From: Brachionus koreanus
Taxonomy: Eukaryota > Rotifera > Eurotatoria > Ploima > Brachionidae
Reading direction: 5' to 3'
NCBI GenBank assembly: GCA_016987375.1
Contig: PJRA01000453.1
Coordinates: 276,718 to 340,717 of the forward strand
DNA length: 64,000 nt
Part shown: piece by piece, positions 1 through 9,674 of the stretch
How positions within the stretch are numbered: position 1 is the first letter of the stretch
Layout: every line of letters starts with the position of its first letter
Translations under genes and position numbers: made by a program
Notes under the pieces: model-generated
What the model saw: the letters and a program-made list of their open reading frames with translations, nothing else
The model's database searches: none
Told to the model about the DNA's origin: nothing

Positions 1-2238
1 TATTTCTGCTAACAATGGAGTTTGGTTTTGTTTGGCTCTAAATTTTCCAAAAAAGCGTTTAGCTTCGGTTGTCGACGACTTTCTAGGCGTATTGCTCATA
101 ATTATCGAATTTTCAGATATGACTGACATTGATGTTACATCAGAACAAAATCCACTGTCATCCGAAGGTGTACACTGTGTTTGGCTGATATTGAGCTTTT
201 TATCGGCAAATTGCCGGGCGTGTTCTTCATATGGCTTCCATTCGGATATCAAATTTTGATAATTTTTGGCCGCTGACTTATTTTTTGCTTCAATTTGATC
301 CAAATTCATGTCAAATGTGTATATACCAAGCAAATAGGGCCATATCAATTTACGCAAATCGTTATTTTGAATGCCGTGTGTATACACAATTTTGTAAAAT
401 AAATCTTGATTAAAACTTTGGCTTTGTTCTATTTTTGACCATAGGCTTTCATCAATTTTAAGTTTTTTGTCCAAATATTGTTGCATTAATTCATCAATTG
501 GACTTGGATTTAAAGCTTCATTTGTCTCACTTGGTTCCATATTCAAAAGTCTAATCAAATGCTTATTGATTACTTTTGTTTCCCGGTGATAATTAAGCCA
601 TCCGTTAAAAGCTCTGGACAAAATTTTAAACTCAATATCACTACAGATACTTTTTATTTCAATTTTGTCATTTCGATTTTGATCTTCATTAGCCGGCTTA
701 TAAACGGTTTTGGATTGTTGGCAAATAGCTATTTTTTTGATTATTAAAGGCATTTTGTTTTGATTTACACAATCCTGCCAGTCATTTGGATCAAATTTGT
801 ATGCAGGCCTAAAAGCACTTTCTACACTCTTGAGGAAATGAGCAAGACTTGGCGAATCAGCGAACTGAATTGGTGGATACTGAGCGCCATCTTGACCCAC
901 GAATATTACATCAAACACTCTTGCATTTTGGCTGTGACAGTGCAAAAAAGATACTGTATCTAGTTCAATGTAAATAATTAGCTCGTTTAAATTAGGTATC
1001 TTTGATTTGGACGGCTCGTCGTAGTCTGAATAAGAGCCGTTCAAAATTTCATTAGGGGTCCAGTTTAAAATCAAGCCATTTGTGTTCAAATGAAGTGACA
1101 AGTAGCCAGCATATGATTTTTCTTTCTAAAAATTTCAGAAAATTTAATTTTTTTTGTTAAATTAATTTAGAAAAATTTTAAATAAAATCAAATATTTTTT
1201 CTTTAAAAAAAAAAATTTACTAACTTGATTAACAATGACATGATTTTTGCCATAAACCAACTGAGAGCTTGTATTTTGGTGTAGAGACTCGACAAATTCT
1301 CTAATATTGTCAGCACTGAATTTTTTCGAACTATTTGTTTCATTTAAGCCAAGAGATTGAAGTCGTGATTTGGCACTTAGACATGGTGAACGATTCGGCG
1401 TTACCAAGTGCATTTTGTGCCGCCGAATCAGTTCATCGGCGTCCGGATCTGCGTTTTCAATAGTCTTAAGACGTGTGTACTTGTCAAACGAGCAAGGACC
1501 GGCTATTAATGAAACTAAAATTCCACTCTCCAAAGAACTAGCCATCAGTGCATGGGAATGATAAAATTTAGAACTATTTTTTATTATGAAGTTTACAATA
1601 TCATTAAAACATTTTCTCATAATGGCTATTTTTACCCACAAAATTTTGATATGAGCCAAATTTGAAAAATATAATGGAACATAATGGCTTATTGTTTCTG
1701 TGCTAATGCTGCCATGCGATTTGCCAGACCAAAAAAATTTTGAAAAAATTCCGTTCTTTTGACTCTCTTTGTTTGCTATAGTAGAATTTAGTTGATTGTT
1801 ATTTAAATTTTTTTCCAATTCAGTAAAAATTTTAACTATTTCCTCGGCTGATTTGCACTCTGAGCTAATTTTTTTGATCAACTCGTAGCTAGACGATTTG
1901 TTTAGATATTCACTCTTTAGTCCATAAAGCATACAATTGTCTATAGCACCTAATAGAGAAATAAGATACCTTCATTAGAATAAGATAATCATAAATTTAT
2001 AATTTAAAGTGATTTTAGTAAAAGAAAATAGGCAAAATTTATGTATTTACCGCAGAAATTGGTAAAAAAAATGTTATCTTCGTGAATAAATTTGCATGTG
2101 GCAGACAATTCCATCAGTTGTTTAACCTGTTTTTTAACGTTGTCCAACAAATCATCTCTTATCTCTTAATAAAAATTATTCTACATAAAAGCCAATTTTG
2201 TGCTAAAAACTCTTACTCTTTTCTTCTTCTGAAGTCAT
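1..2238 (-). CDS. SGSM: SGSM1/2-like small G protein signalling modulator (RUN-PH-TBC), 3' part outside window
   Basis: SGSM proteins are Rab/Rap-binding GTPase-activating proteins: an N-terminal RUN domain, a PH-like Rab-binding region and a C-terminal TBC GAP domain. Exons read 2217-2238, 2051-2164, 1225-1949 and 1-1125; the first three sum to exactly 287 codons, and the open frame continues off the left edge (about 662 residues visible). The RUN domain occupies roughly residues 10-200. The linker carries the family motif VESLHQNT followed by LVYGKNHVIV, and the PH-like part has YAGYLSLH, LNWTPNEILNGS and VSFLHCHS, all close to vertebrate SGSM1/2. The TBC start is visible as LRKLIWPYLLGIY; the catalytic Arg and Gln fingers lie outside the window. 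Introns are 48-100 bases. The start ATG gives a short MTSEEEKK leader before the conserved region. SGSM3 is less likely because it is organised differently. Confidence 0.86.
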
Positions 2239-2611
2239 AATGGCAAATTGAGAGATAAAAAAACTTCAATTAAAACTCTTATTTTTGTTTTAAATTAAAA
2301 AAAAAATAAAACAATAATTTTATGAAAGCGCTAATTTAATTTAAATTCAAAAAATAAAAAATAAAATTCATCATCAAATTTAAGGAAAATTTAACTTTAT
2401 TTCAAAACAAATATTAAAATAAAGACTAAATTAGAGCATGGCAAAATTAACAACAAAAATGAATAAAATATTGAATTTTATTATTATTAAAATAAAATAT
2501 ATAGAAAAAAAAACAAGCTTTTGAATTTTATTAAAGAGCATATAATTTTTTTAATTATTCTTTTTTTCTTTAAATATTAAATTTTAATTTTAGAAATAAT
2601 TTGGGCTGATA
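2239..2611. other. Divergent intergenic spacer SGSM/NUBPL
   Basis: Very AT-rich spacer between two divergent start codons, probably holding both promoters. No ORF or repeat was recognised. A T-rich acceptor-like run ending in TAG lies about 20 bases before the NUBPL ATG. Confidence 0.5.
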
Positions 2612-3502
2612 ATGAAGCCACTAGGAATTCTATCACCTTTGTCATTCAAATTTCTTAATTTTTCACGAAAATTTTCCTCAAATCTAAGCGAACATCAAAA
2701 AAAGCTGATGCAAAGAGGCTTACCAAAGCAAAAAAGCCTTAACGGTGTCAAAAACATAATTTGTGTAGCTAGTGGTAAAGGTGGTGTTGGAAAATCAACT
2801 GTAGCAGTGAACATTGCTTGCACATTAGCCAACCATTTCAACTTAAAAACAGGTCTTTTGGATGCAGACATTTATGGACCATCAATTCCAAAAATGATGG
2901 CTCTCGAGGCCCATCAGCCTGACATTGACTCAAATAACCTAATGGTTCCACTAATAAATTACAATGTTAAGTGCATGTCTATGGGCTTTTTGGTAGATGA
3001 AAAAGCGGCAATAGTTTGGCGCGGATTGATGGTCATGAATGCAATAGAACGACTTGTGTTCAAAGTAAAATGGGACCCATTAGATGTGTTGGTAATAGAT
3101 ATGCCCCCTGGAACTGGCGATGTTCAGCTGTCCATAAGTCAAAACCTTAAGCTAAATGGTGCTGTTATTGTGTCAACACCTCAAGACATAGCTTTACTAG
3201 ATGCCCGGCGTGGTGTTGAAATGTTTTCCAAGGTCAATGTGCCAATATTGGGTCTTGTGCAAAATATGAGCGCTTACATTTGTCCAAAATGCAATCATAG
3301 AGAAGAAATATTTGGCATTGATGGAGTTGAAAAATTGGCCAAAGAGATTCAATGTGAGGTGTTGGCCGAATTGCCGCTAAATCGTGAAACTAGGGAAAAA
3401 AGTGACTTAGGCGAGCCAATTTCTGTTTCTCTTCAAACTCACAAATCTTCTCAAATCTATAAAAAAATTTGTGAAAAAATTTTGTCTAAACTAAATATTT
3501 AA
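2612..3502 (+). CDS. NUBPL: NUBPL/Ind1, mitochondrial Mrp-family P-loop ATPase for Fe-S delivery to complex I
   Basis: Single-exon gene of 296 residues. The Mrp/NBP35 family delivers iron-sulfur clusters; the mitochondrial member NUBPL (Ind1) is needed for respiratory complex I assembly. Residues 1-25 are basic, hydroxylated and poor in acidic residues, as in a mitochondrial presequence. The deviant Walker A GKGGVGKS is at residues 55-62, followed by LLDADIYGPSIPKMM and the Walker B region DVLVIDMPPGTGD. The cluster-binding pair CPKC is at residues 224-227. Length matches animal NUBPL. The stop codon overlaps an AATAAA hexamer and is followed after only 14 bases by the MRPL21 start, so the two are probably co-transcribed. 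Cytosolic NUBP1/2 are less likely, given the presequence and the absence of the NUBP1 N-terminal Cys cluster. Confidence 0.93.
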   Translation: MKPLGILSPLSFKFLNFSRKFSSNLSEHQKKLMQRGLPKQKSLNGVKNIICVASGKGGVGKSTVAVNIACTLANHFNLKTGLLDADIYGPSIPKMMALEAHQPDIDSNNLMVPLINYNVKCMSMGFLVDEKAAIVWRGLMVMNAIERLVFKVKWDPLDVLVIDMPPGTGDVQLSISQNLKLNGAVIVSTPQDIALLDARRGVEMFSKVNVPILGLVQNMSAYICPKCNHREEIFGIDGVEKLAKEIQCEVLAELPLNRETREKSDLGEPISVSLQTHKSSQIYKKICEKILSKLNI

Positions 3503-3516
3503 ATAAAATTTTTTAG
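3502..3516 (+). promoter_or_regulatory. Overlapping poly(A) signal and 3' splice acceptor between NUBPL and MRPL21
   Basis: AATAAA spans 3502-3507, starting on the last base of the NUBPL stop. It is followed by a T-run ending in TTTTAG at 3511-3516, directly abutting the MRPL21 ATG at 3517. This is the architecture expected where one pre-mRNA is cleaved and the downstream message receives a trans-spliced leader. There is no room for a separate promoter. Confidence 0.6.
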
Positions 3517-4224
3517 ATGAATATTCTCAGCACAAGATTATTAAATTTAATTCCAAAAATAAACTTAGTGGAAAAATTTTCAACCCGCACAAGCATAGTA
3601 CATGCCGAAGATAAGCAAATAGATAAAAATGAGAAAAACATCATAAAAAATGTGTTCGATGATTGTAATAAAAAAGCTCAAGATCCAAGATCATCGAGAC
3701 TGTTTGCCGTGGTCATGATTGGTGGTAGTCAATTTAAAATAACTACCGAAGATGTGATTATGGTCAAAAATCACTTCTATCCCACCATAGGTGATCGAAT
3801 CCGTTTGGAAAAAGTACTAGCAAATTTTTTAGCATCATTTTATTTTGGTCAATATTTCTCATTAAGGCTTATTTGAAAGGTACTTCTGGTAGGCGGCAAA
3901 GATTTCACAGTCATAGGAAAACCTCTTGTTAGGTGAATTTTTATTTTTGTTAAATTAAAAATTTGTTGAATAAATAAAATTTTTTAAGTAAAAATTTTGT
4001 AAACATTGAAGCAACAGTAATAGAAAAGACATTGTCTAATAATGTGATTGTTTTCCGTTACAAGCCAAGAAAAGACAATAGAAGAATGGACTGTGAGTTT
4101 TAGAAAAAAAATTAAAAAATTCAAATCTAATTTTGTTTTTTTTTAAGTTTACAAAGGCGTTCAGACTCTGTTGAGAATTAATTCAATTGATATTATAGGA
4201 AATATTCCGGGAACAAATAAATAA
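3517..4224 (+). CDS. MRPL21: Mitochondrial large-subunit ribosomal protein bL21m
   Basis: Four exons: 3517-3813, 3880-3932, 3989-4092 and 4148-4224, totalling 177 codons (176 residues). bL21m binds 23S-like rRNA in the mitochondrial large subunit. The N-terminus is basic and Ser/Leu-rich (mitochondrial targeting). The L21 fold shows as FAVVMIGGSQFKIT, the turn GDRIRLEKVLLVGGKDFTVIGKPLV and VEATVIEKT-like VNIEATVIEKT; the C-terminal half has FRYKPRKDNRR and ends in LLRINSIDIIGN. Exon 1 stays open past its donor, giving a misleading longer ORF, but the GT donor at 3814 restores the conserved KVLLVGG junction. It sits directly downstream of NUBPL and 158 bases upstream of TAF12 on the same strand. 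Confidence 0.92.
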
Positions 4225-4382
4225 ACAAGAAAATTATTATTATTTTTTTTTTATTGATAAAATAAATTTTAATAAATAGTAAAAAACTGATAGTAAAAAA
4301 TTTTAATTTTCTTTAGATCTGAAATAATATTCAGAAAAAAATTGAAAAAAAATTTAAAATTAATTTTAAAAAAAAATGACAG

Positions 4383-5149
4383 ATGGCTGCTCAATTTATT
4401 CCCCCAAGACAGCCAATACCACAGCAAAGCATAGCGTTCATAAACGAAAAATTAAAAGAACTAGGTCCTGGACCTTATAATCCAGAGCAACAAAAGCAAA
4501 AAGACACTTTAATGAATATGCTTGCTAAATATGTTCGTTTATTTAGTGGTTTTTTTTTCAATTTTTTAATCAATTTATTGTTGTTTAAGAATATGCAAAC
4601 AGTGTCCGATTCAGGTGGTAGTTCAGGTGCAAGTCAAATTTTAGACAAAAGAACTCTTCAAGAACTAGTTAAGGAAGTTGATCCAACTGAACAATTAGAC
4701 GAAGATGTTGAAGAAGTACATGATTTTTGATTTTGAATTTATTTTCAACATCAGCTATTTTAGATACTGCTACAATTAGCAGATGATTTTATCGAAAATA
4801 TTATCAACACATCATGTCAATTGGCCAAGCATAGAAAATCGAACATACTTGAGGCTAAAGATGTTCAATTTCATTTGGGTATTTTTTAAAATTAAATGAA
4901 GAAAAAGTTCTATTTCTAATTTTTGTTTTTTAAAGAAAGAAATTTTAACATTTGGATACCTGGATTTTCCACAGATGAGCTTAAAACATATAAAAAATCA
5001 TATGCATCTGAAGCTCATAAACAAGTAATTATTTTTCTAATAAAAAAAATATAAAAAATTTTATTTTGTCTTTTAAAATTTAAAAGCGATTACAATTGAT
5101 AAAAAAATCTGCCAAGCCATCTGATTCAAAAGATAAAAACAAAGATTAG
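4383..5149 (+). CDS. TAF12: TFIID/SAGA histone-fold subunit TAF12
   Basis: Five exons: 4383-4532, 4590-4715, 4764-4878, 4936-5024 and 5087-5149, totalling 181 codons (180 residues). TAF12 pairs with TAF4 through an H2B-like histone fold in TFIID and is also a SAGA subunit; it acts in the nucleus in promoter recognition. The fold begins at LVKEVDPTEQLDEDVEE and continues LLQLADDFIENI and QLAKHRKSNILEAKDVQFHLE, then the conserved WIPGF segment and the KKSYASEAHKQRL tail, closely matching animal TAF12. The first intron is 57 bases and in frame, so a naive translation reads through it. An ACAG acceptor-like sequence touches the ATG, consistent with trans-splicing. Confidence 0.95.
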
Positions 5150-5439
5150 ACCGGTCAAAAATTAGACTGTCCAGCTATTTTTTTTTGTTGTCAAGTTTAA
5201 TTTTACAGATTTGGGCCTACTCGATTTCTTGTACATAAGAGTAAGAGATACATATTTGAACACGTAAATCTAAAATTAGATTAAAACAATTTGTATTTTT
5301 TAAACTCTAATTTTTCGAATAAAAATAACAAAAATAAAAATAATTTGTTTTAAAGTAAAATTATGGGAGTTAATTCTCAAAAAGAGAGGAAAATTATTTT
5401 TCAAATTTATTTTTCATCTATAATTTAGAGTATAAAAAA

Positions 5440-6051
5440 ATGTTATCTTCCATAGCAAGAACACTGAATATAGGAAAAATTTTAACACCTGGTTCATGCT
5501 CGCTGCTAAAGAGCAATAAATTTCATATTGGAAAAATACTGGCCAAGGACCCTGATGACTCAAAAATAATTCTAACCGAAGATCTGCCCGAAATACCGCC
5601 AAATTACGGCTTTCCAGGCGATGAGAACATAAGATCGTTGTATGAGGTGAAAAAAATAAATCGCTCTTTTAAATACGGCTGTCCTCCACGGCTCAAAAGA
5701 AATAATATCAAAGGACCCAAGGTTATACGGCTCATTCCCATATCTAATTGCAGCAATAGGCGATTTTTTCGCATTGCTGTCACTCATCAAAATTATGAAA
5801 TTTCCGACGGGTTCATCGAGGACCTTGGCTCTATTGATCCTATGCCAAACAGAGACAACAATATTATGGTAGCCCTGAATATTGAGAGAATAAAGTATTA
5901 TCTATCCAAATCTACACCTCTCAAAGGAAGAGTCGGCGAGATTCTAGGTCTAGCTGGTCTTACTCCAATCCATCCAAATTCCTATTTGACTTCATACAGA
6001 AATCGAAAGAAGCTCGAAGCTGAAAAAACTCAAGAACAAGTTGAAAATTAA
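5440..6051 (+). CDS. MRPS16: Mitochondrial small-subunit ribosomal protein bS16m
   Basis: Single-exon gene of 203 residues. bS16m is a structural protein of the mitochondrial small ribosomal subunit. The S16 core lies at about residues 90-175: IRLIPISNCSNRRFFRIAV, then DGFIEDLGSIDPMPN, VALNIERIKYYL and GRVGEILGLAGLTPIHPN, all typical of animal MRPS16. The N-terminal 90 residues are an extended presequence-containing region, longer than in bacteria, as usual for mitochondrial proteins. An ATAATTTAG acceptor-like site lies 12 bases upstream of the ATG. It is the last gene in the NUBPL-MRPL21-TAF12-MRPS16 plus-strand run, with a T-rich tail and AATAAA just after the stop. Confidence 0.92.
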   Translation: MLSSIARTLNIGKILTPGSCSLLKSNKFHIGKILAKDPDDSKIILTEDLPEIPPNYGFPGDENIRSLYEVKKINRSFKYGCPPRLKRNNIKGPKVIRLIPISNCSNRRFFRIAVTHQNYEISDGFIEDLGSIDPMPNRDNNIMVALNIERIKYYLSKSTPLKGRVGEILGLAGLTPIHPNSYLTSYRNRKKLEAEKTQEQVEN

Positions 6052-6164
6052 TTAATTTTTTTTTCTCAATTTTTTTTATTTAATAAAAGATTGTTATATA
6101 CAACATAAAAATAATTTTAGATTTAATTAAATAAAAAGGCTGCATTCAAACGAATACCCTGATT

Positions 6165-6492
6165 TTAGTAGACATAAATTTTGCACTTGTGAATATCTTT
6201 ATCTGAACATTCTCTAGCTCTATTATAGTAGTAGAAATATCCGTCTTTTTTTCGCTGCAATTTTTTAACAAAACCAGTCTCGGGCCATCTAGGTACCTAA
6301 AAGAGAAATTTGAGAAAAATAAATTTAAAAAAAAAAATAAACAAATAATTCTACATCTGCTTTTGTCAAGGCAATGTATTCAAGTTCGTCTCGGTAGCCG
6401 GCCAATTGAAATCTGTATGCGTCTTCCACTTCAGCTGACCAAGATTTAGGTCTTATTAGTGACTTGGGTTGCTGTACTTGCAAATCGGCCAT
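6165..6492 (-). CDS. MEIG1: MEIG1-like protein
   Basis: Two exons, 6355-6492 and 6165-6296, separated by a 58-base intron; 89 residues against 88 in mammals. In mammals MEIG1 binds PACRG and is needed for sperm flagellum/manchette assembly. The match is strong over the whole length: [15 protein letters not shown] start, [19 protein letters not shown], then [22 protein letters not shown] and the cysteine-containing [16 protein letters not shown] end. The gene was built by joining two short frames that would be missed by an ORF-length cutoff. It is convergent with MRPS16: the two stop codons are about 110 bases apart. Its presence suggests the organism keeps flagellated sperm or cilia using this module; that part is inference. 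Confidence 0.93.
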
Positions 6493-9400
6493 TATCAGTT
6501 TTTAATCAAACAAAAATAGTGAATTGTTCAAATATGCTTAACTAGAAATCAGAAATAATATGTGTTTTATATTTATTTTTGAAAAAAATTACTGTTGCTT
6601 AGTTACCAATTAACCTCTTTAATTAAATTTACAATTATTAAACTCGAGTACCCAAAAGGTATTCAAAACTATACACAAAAGTTAAAAATTTTTAATTTTA
6701 AATTTTCCGAAAGTTACAAATTGAACTTTTAATACTCTTCAAAGGCTGTGAGAAAAAAAATTTCCGCTTAACAACAAAATATAAAAAAATTAAAAAAAAA
6801 AAAAAGAAATCACTTTATCAATAGCAACTATAGGTGGAGTTTTATTTTTAGAAATAAAATTAAAATTATTGTTTGTAAAATTTTTAAAATACAAAAGTTT
6901 AAAACTAAATACATTTGAAAACTTTTTGAAAAAAAAAATTTAAATATTACATTTAAGGGCTTTTATTATAATTGAATTAACTTTTTATTCTAATTTCTCA
7001 AATTTATGACAGTCAATGAATACCATATTCATACAACTTAGTAAGTGTATTACAAAACTCTTCATTTTGTTCATTTTGATCATATTATTAATATTATTTA
7101 AATCAGAATTGGTCAGTTGGTAACTTTTTCTTAAGTATTTGAAATTCAGTTTTCATTTGAGACAAGAATTTGAAAAAAAATGAAATCTTAAAATTACGGC
7201 GCTGTCAATTTTTGTACAAAAAAATAAAAAATGAATTTATTAGTTGATACAAAGTTTGTATCACCCAACAAAGCAATAAATGAAAACAAGCTGACATCGT
7301 TTTATGAGGGATTTCTCAAATATTCATAAAGAAAAAGCTCAAAAAATTAATTAAACTTGTTTTTTTTATTTAACATTTCAATTAAATTTTAAATTAATTA
7401 AAAAATAATTTTTTTTTAAAGTCATAATTCAACTAAAGATTGAATGTTCTCAACACGAGCCATTTCTTGGATCCCATTCTTAGAACTTCAGAACGTTCAA
7501 TTACTTTAATCAATCTTTTAAACAATATACATGTAGTGTATTAGTATCAAATTTCATTTTTCAAATTTTATTAAAAAATCTTAAATGCGCAATTAAATTT
7601 AAATGCATCTTTTATAAATTGCAGTCCTTTTTCAACCATTTAAAAATCTGCGATGAAATTTAATATATAATAGAAATTTTTGATAAAATTTGAAAAATGA
7701 AATTTGATAAAAATTTTTACTTTGGCATATTATTACCATCTGGAAAACACATTAAAATGTTGCTAAGATTTTTTCAAGAATATGCTAAGTATTGGAAAAT
7801 TAAATTTAATGCCTTAAAAATCGGCGTCAATTTTTTTTGAAAAAAAAGTAATAATTTAAAAGTTTGATTTATTTTGGACTATCTTTGATTGTTATTTGTG
7901 AAATTCAAATACAAATCGAACAAAAATTCTTCCATTTTTGATAAATTAAAATTTATTAAAATTAAATAAGTTTTAAAAAATAGTTCAACAAAGTGCATCA
8001 TACTTTGTTGTTTTCCTTTAATCTAAAAGGAAGCTTTTACTTTCTTTTATTTTAGGAAATCAAATCAACAATCAATTTAAATCGCATTGATGATTCATTT
8101 TTTGCCTTTTTTTTTTTAGATTAGAAAAAATAAGAAAAAATATTTCAAGCATAAAAGGTGGAACAAAATGGATAAGATTAATAAAACATAAAAAACGTGA
8201 ATAAAAAAAACACTAAACGAAAATTTTAAATTTTGAATCCTTAATAAGTAAACCAAAACATAAAAATGATTTTTTTTTTGTAAACTGTTATTGAAACATA
8301 ACAATGAAAAATTTATAAAATTTAAACAGTCATGAATTTGTAACTTTAAATTATTTATTAATTTATTAAGAAATTTATTATTAAATAAAAAAAATTGTAT
8401 TTTAAATAATTTTTTAATTATTATATTATTTCTTGGTTTTTACATTGTAAATTTTCACTAATTTACCAAAAATAATTCATTTTGTCTTTGATTCAATTTA
8501 TTTAACTTATGTAATTAGCGAATAGTCCATGCTTATGTAGAATTTGAATATTCTTTAGAAATCAATCATATTATCCAACACGTTAAATTCTTGACTTAAA
8601 CTTTTTAATGACTTGGTGAGACTTTTTTCTGACTTTGGTACAAGTCTGAATTTTTAAAAAATAAAATCATGCTTATGCTTGACATATGTTCTATTAACAT
8701 ATGTTTTTTTTTTAAATATTTTTTTTTCATTTTAGTATATTTTAATTTTTAAAAAAAAAAGAAATAATTTTGATGGATTTGTATTTGATTTCAAAATGCC
8801 CCTTTGATTTATCGATTAAAAAATTGTCAAAAGTAGAAGTTTAGACTCATATAAATTGCACTGAATACTATTTAGTTATTCAGTGTCTTTCTAATTAACA
8901 ATTCTGACTCTGAAATAATATTTTTTCTTAGTCGAATTTTTTATATTAAACAATCTTAATCATTTTTATGCATATACTGAATTTTTACCAAATTGTAAAA
9001 TAGACATTTAATTATCAGTTTATTTTTATACTCCTTTTTATATATAAGATTATTTTTCAATTTATCCATGTGATAAAAATAAAATATGAAGCATGCTACA
9101 TAATATTTATAGGTAAATACATAAGAGAGAACTTTTAAAACTCTTCTACGAGAAATTTGAGAGCCTCAAGGTGTTTAAAAAAAGTCAAACAATGTCGTGT
9201 TTCCTCCCCGGCTCTATTCCTATTACTGATTGACTTGGTCATGAGTAAAACAACTGTCAGTCCAAACAAGTATATCTTTTTCTTCACAAATCTTCAAATT
9301 TGGAATTTTTAGATGATTTAATTTTTAATAATAATTTTTTTTATATATAAATATCAATCGTTTATTATTTAAATTAATTTTATCTATCTAATTTTTGATC

Positions 9401-9674
9401 ATTAATTAAAAAAAAAATTTTTTTTCATTGGGATAAATTTTTAAGTCATTTTTATTATTTAAAAAAAAAATTAATAAAACAATCTAATGGTTTGTCTATT
9501 TTAGACTGGTGAAAATTTGAAACTATAACTTAAAGAACGATTAAAAAAATTAAACTGTTCATAAACGCTTCGATTAATTAAATTTTTTTTTGTTTAAAAA
9601 ACTCAAGTACACACTTAAATGACCACAATGAAAGTCAATAATGTTAAAAACATCAAAAAGTAAAAGAATTTCAT
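6493..9674. other. Intergenic region, no gene recognised
   Basis: About 3.2 kb of AT-rich DNA upstream of MEIG1 and downstream of SEC31. Only short ORFs dominated by Phe, Lys and Asn codons are present. I saw no RNA gene, no terminal repeats and no similarity to known proteins. It could hold regulatory sequence for MEIG1. Confidence 0.4.

Noticed and set aside
4533..4589. Reading TAF12 through its first intron
   Set aside because: The intron is in frame (57 bases), but the peptide it would add is Phe/Leu-rich and absent from TAF12; GT/AG ends are present.
7000..9300. Possible hidden exons between MEIG1 and SEC31
   Set aside because: Scanned both strands for joined frames; none gave recognisable motifs or phase-consistent runs.
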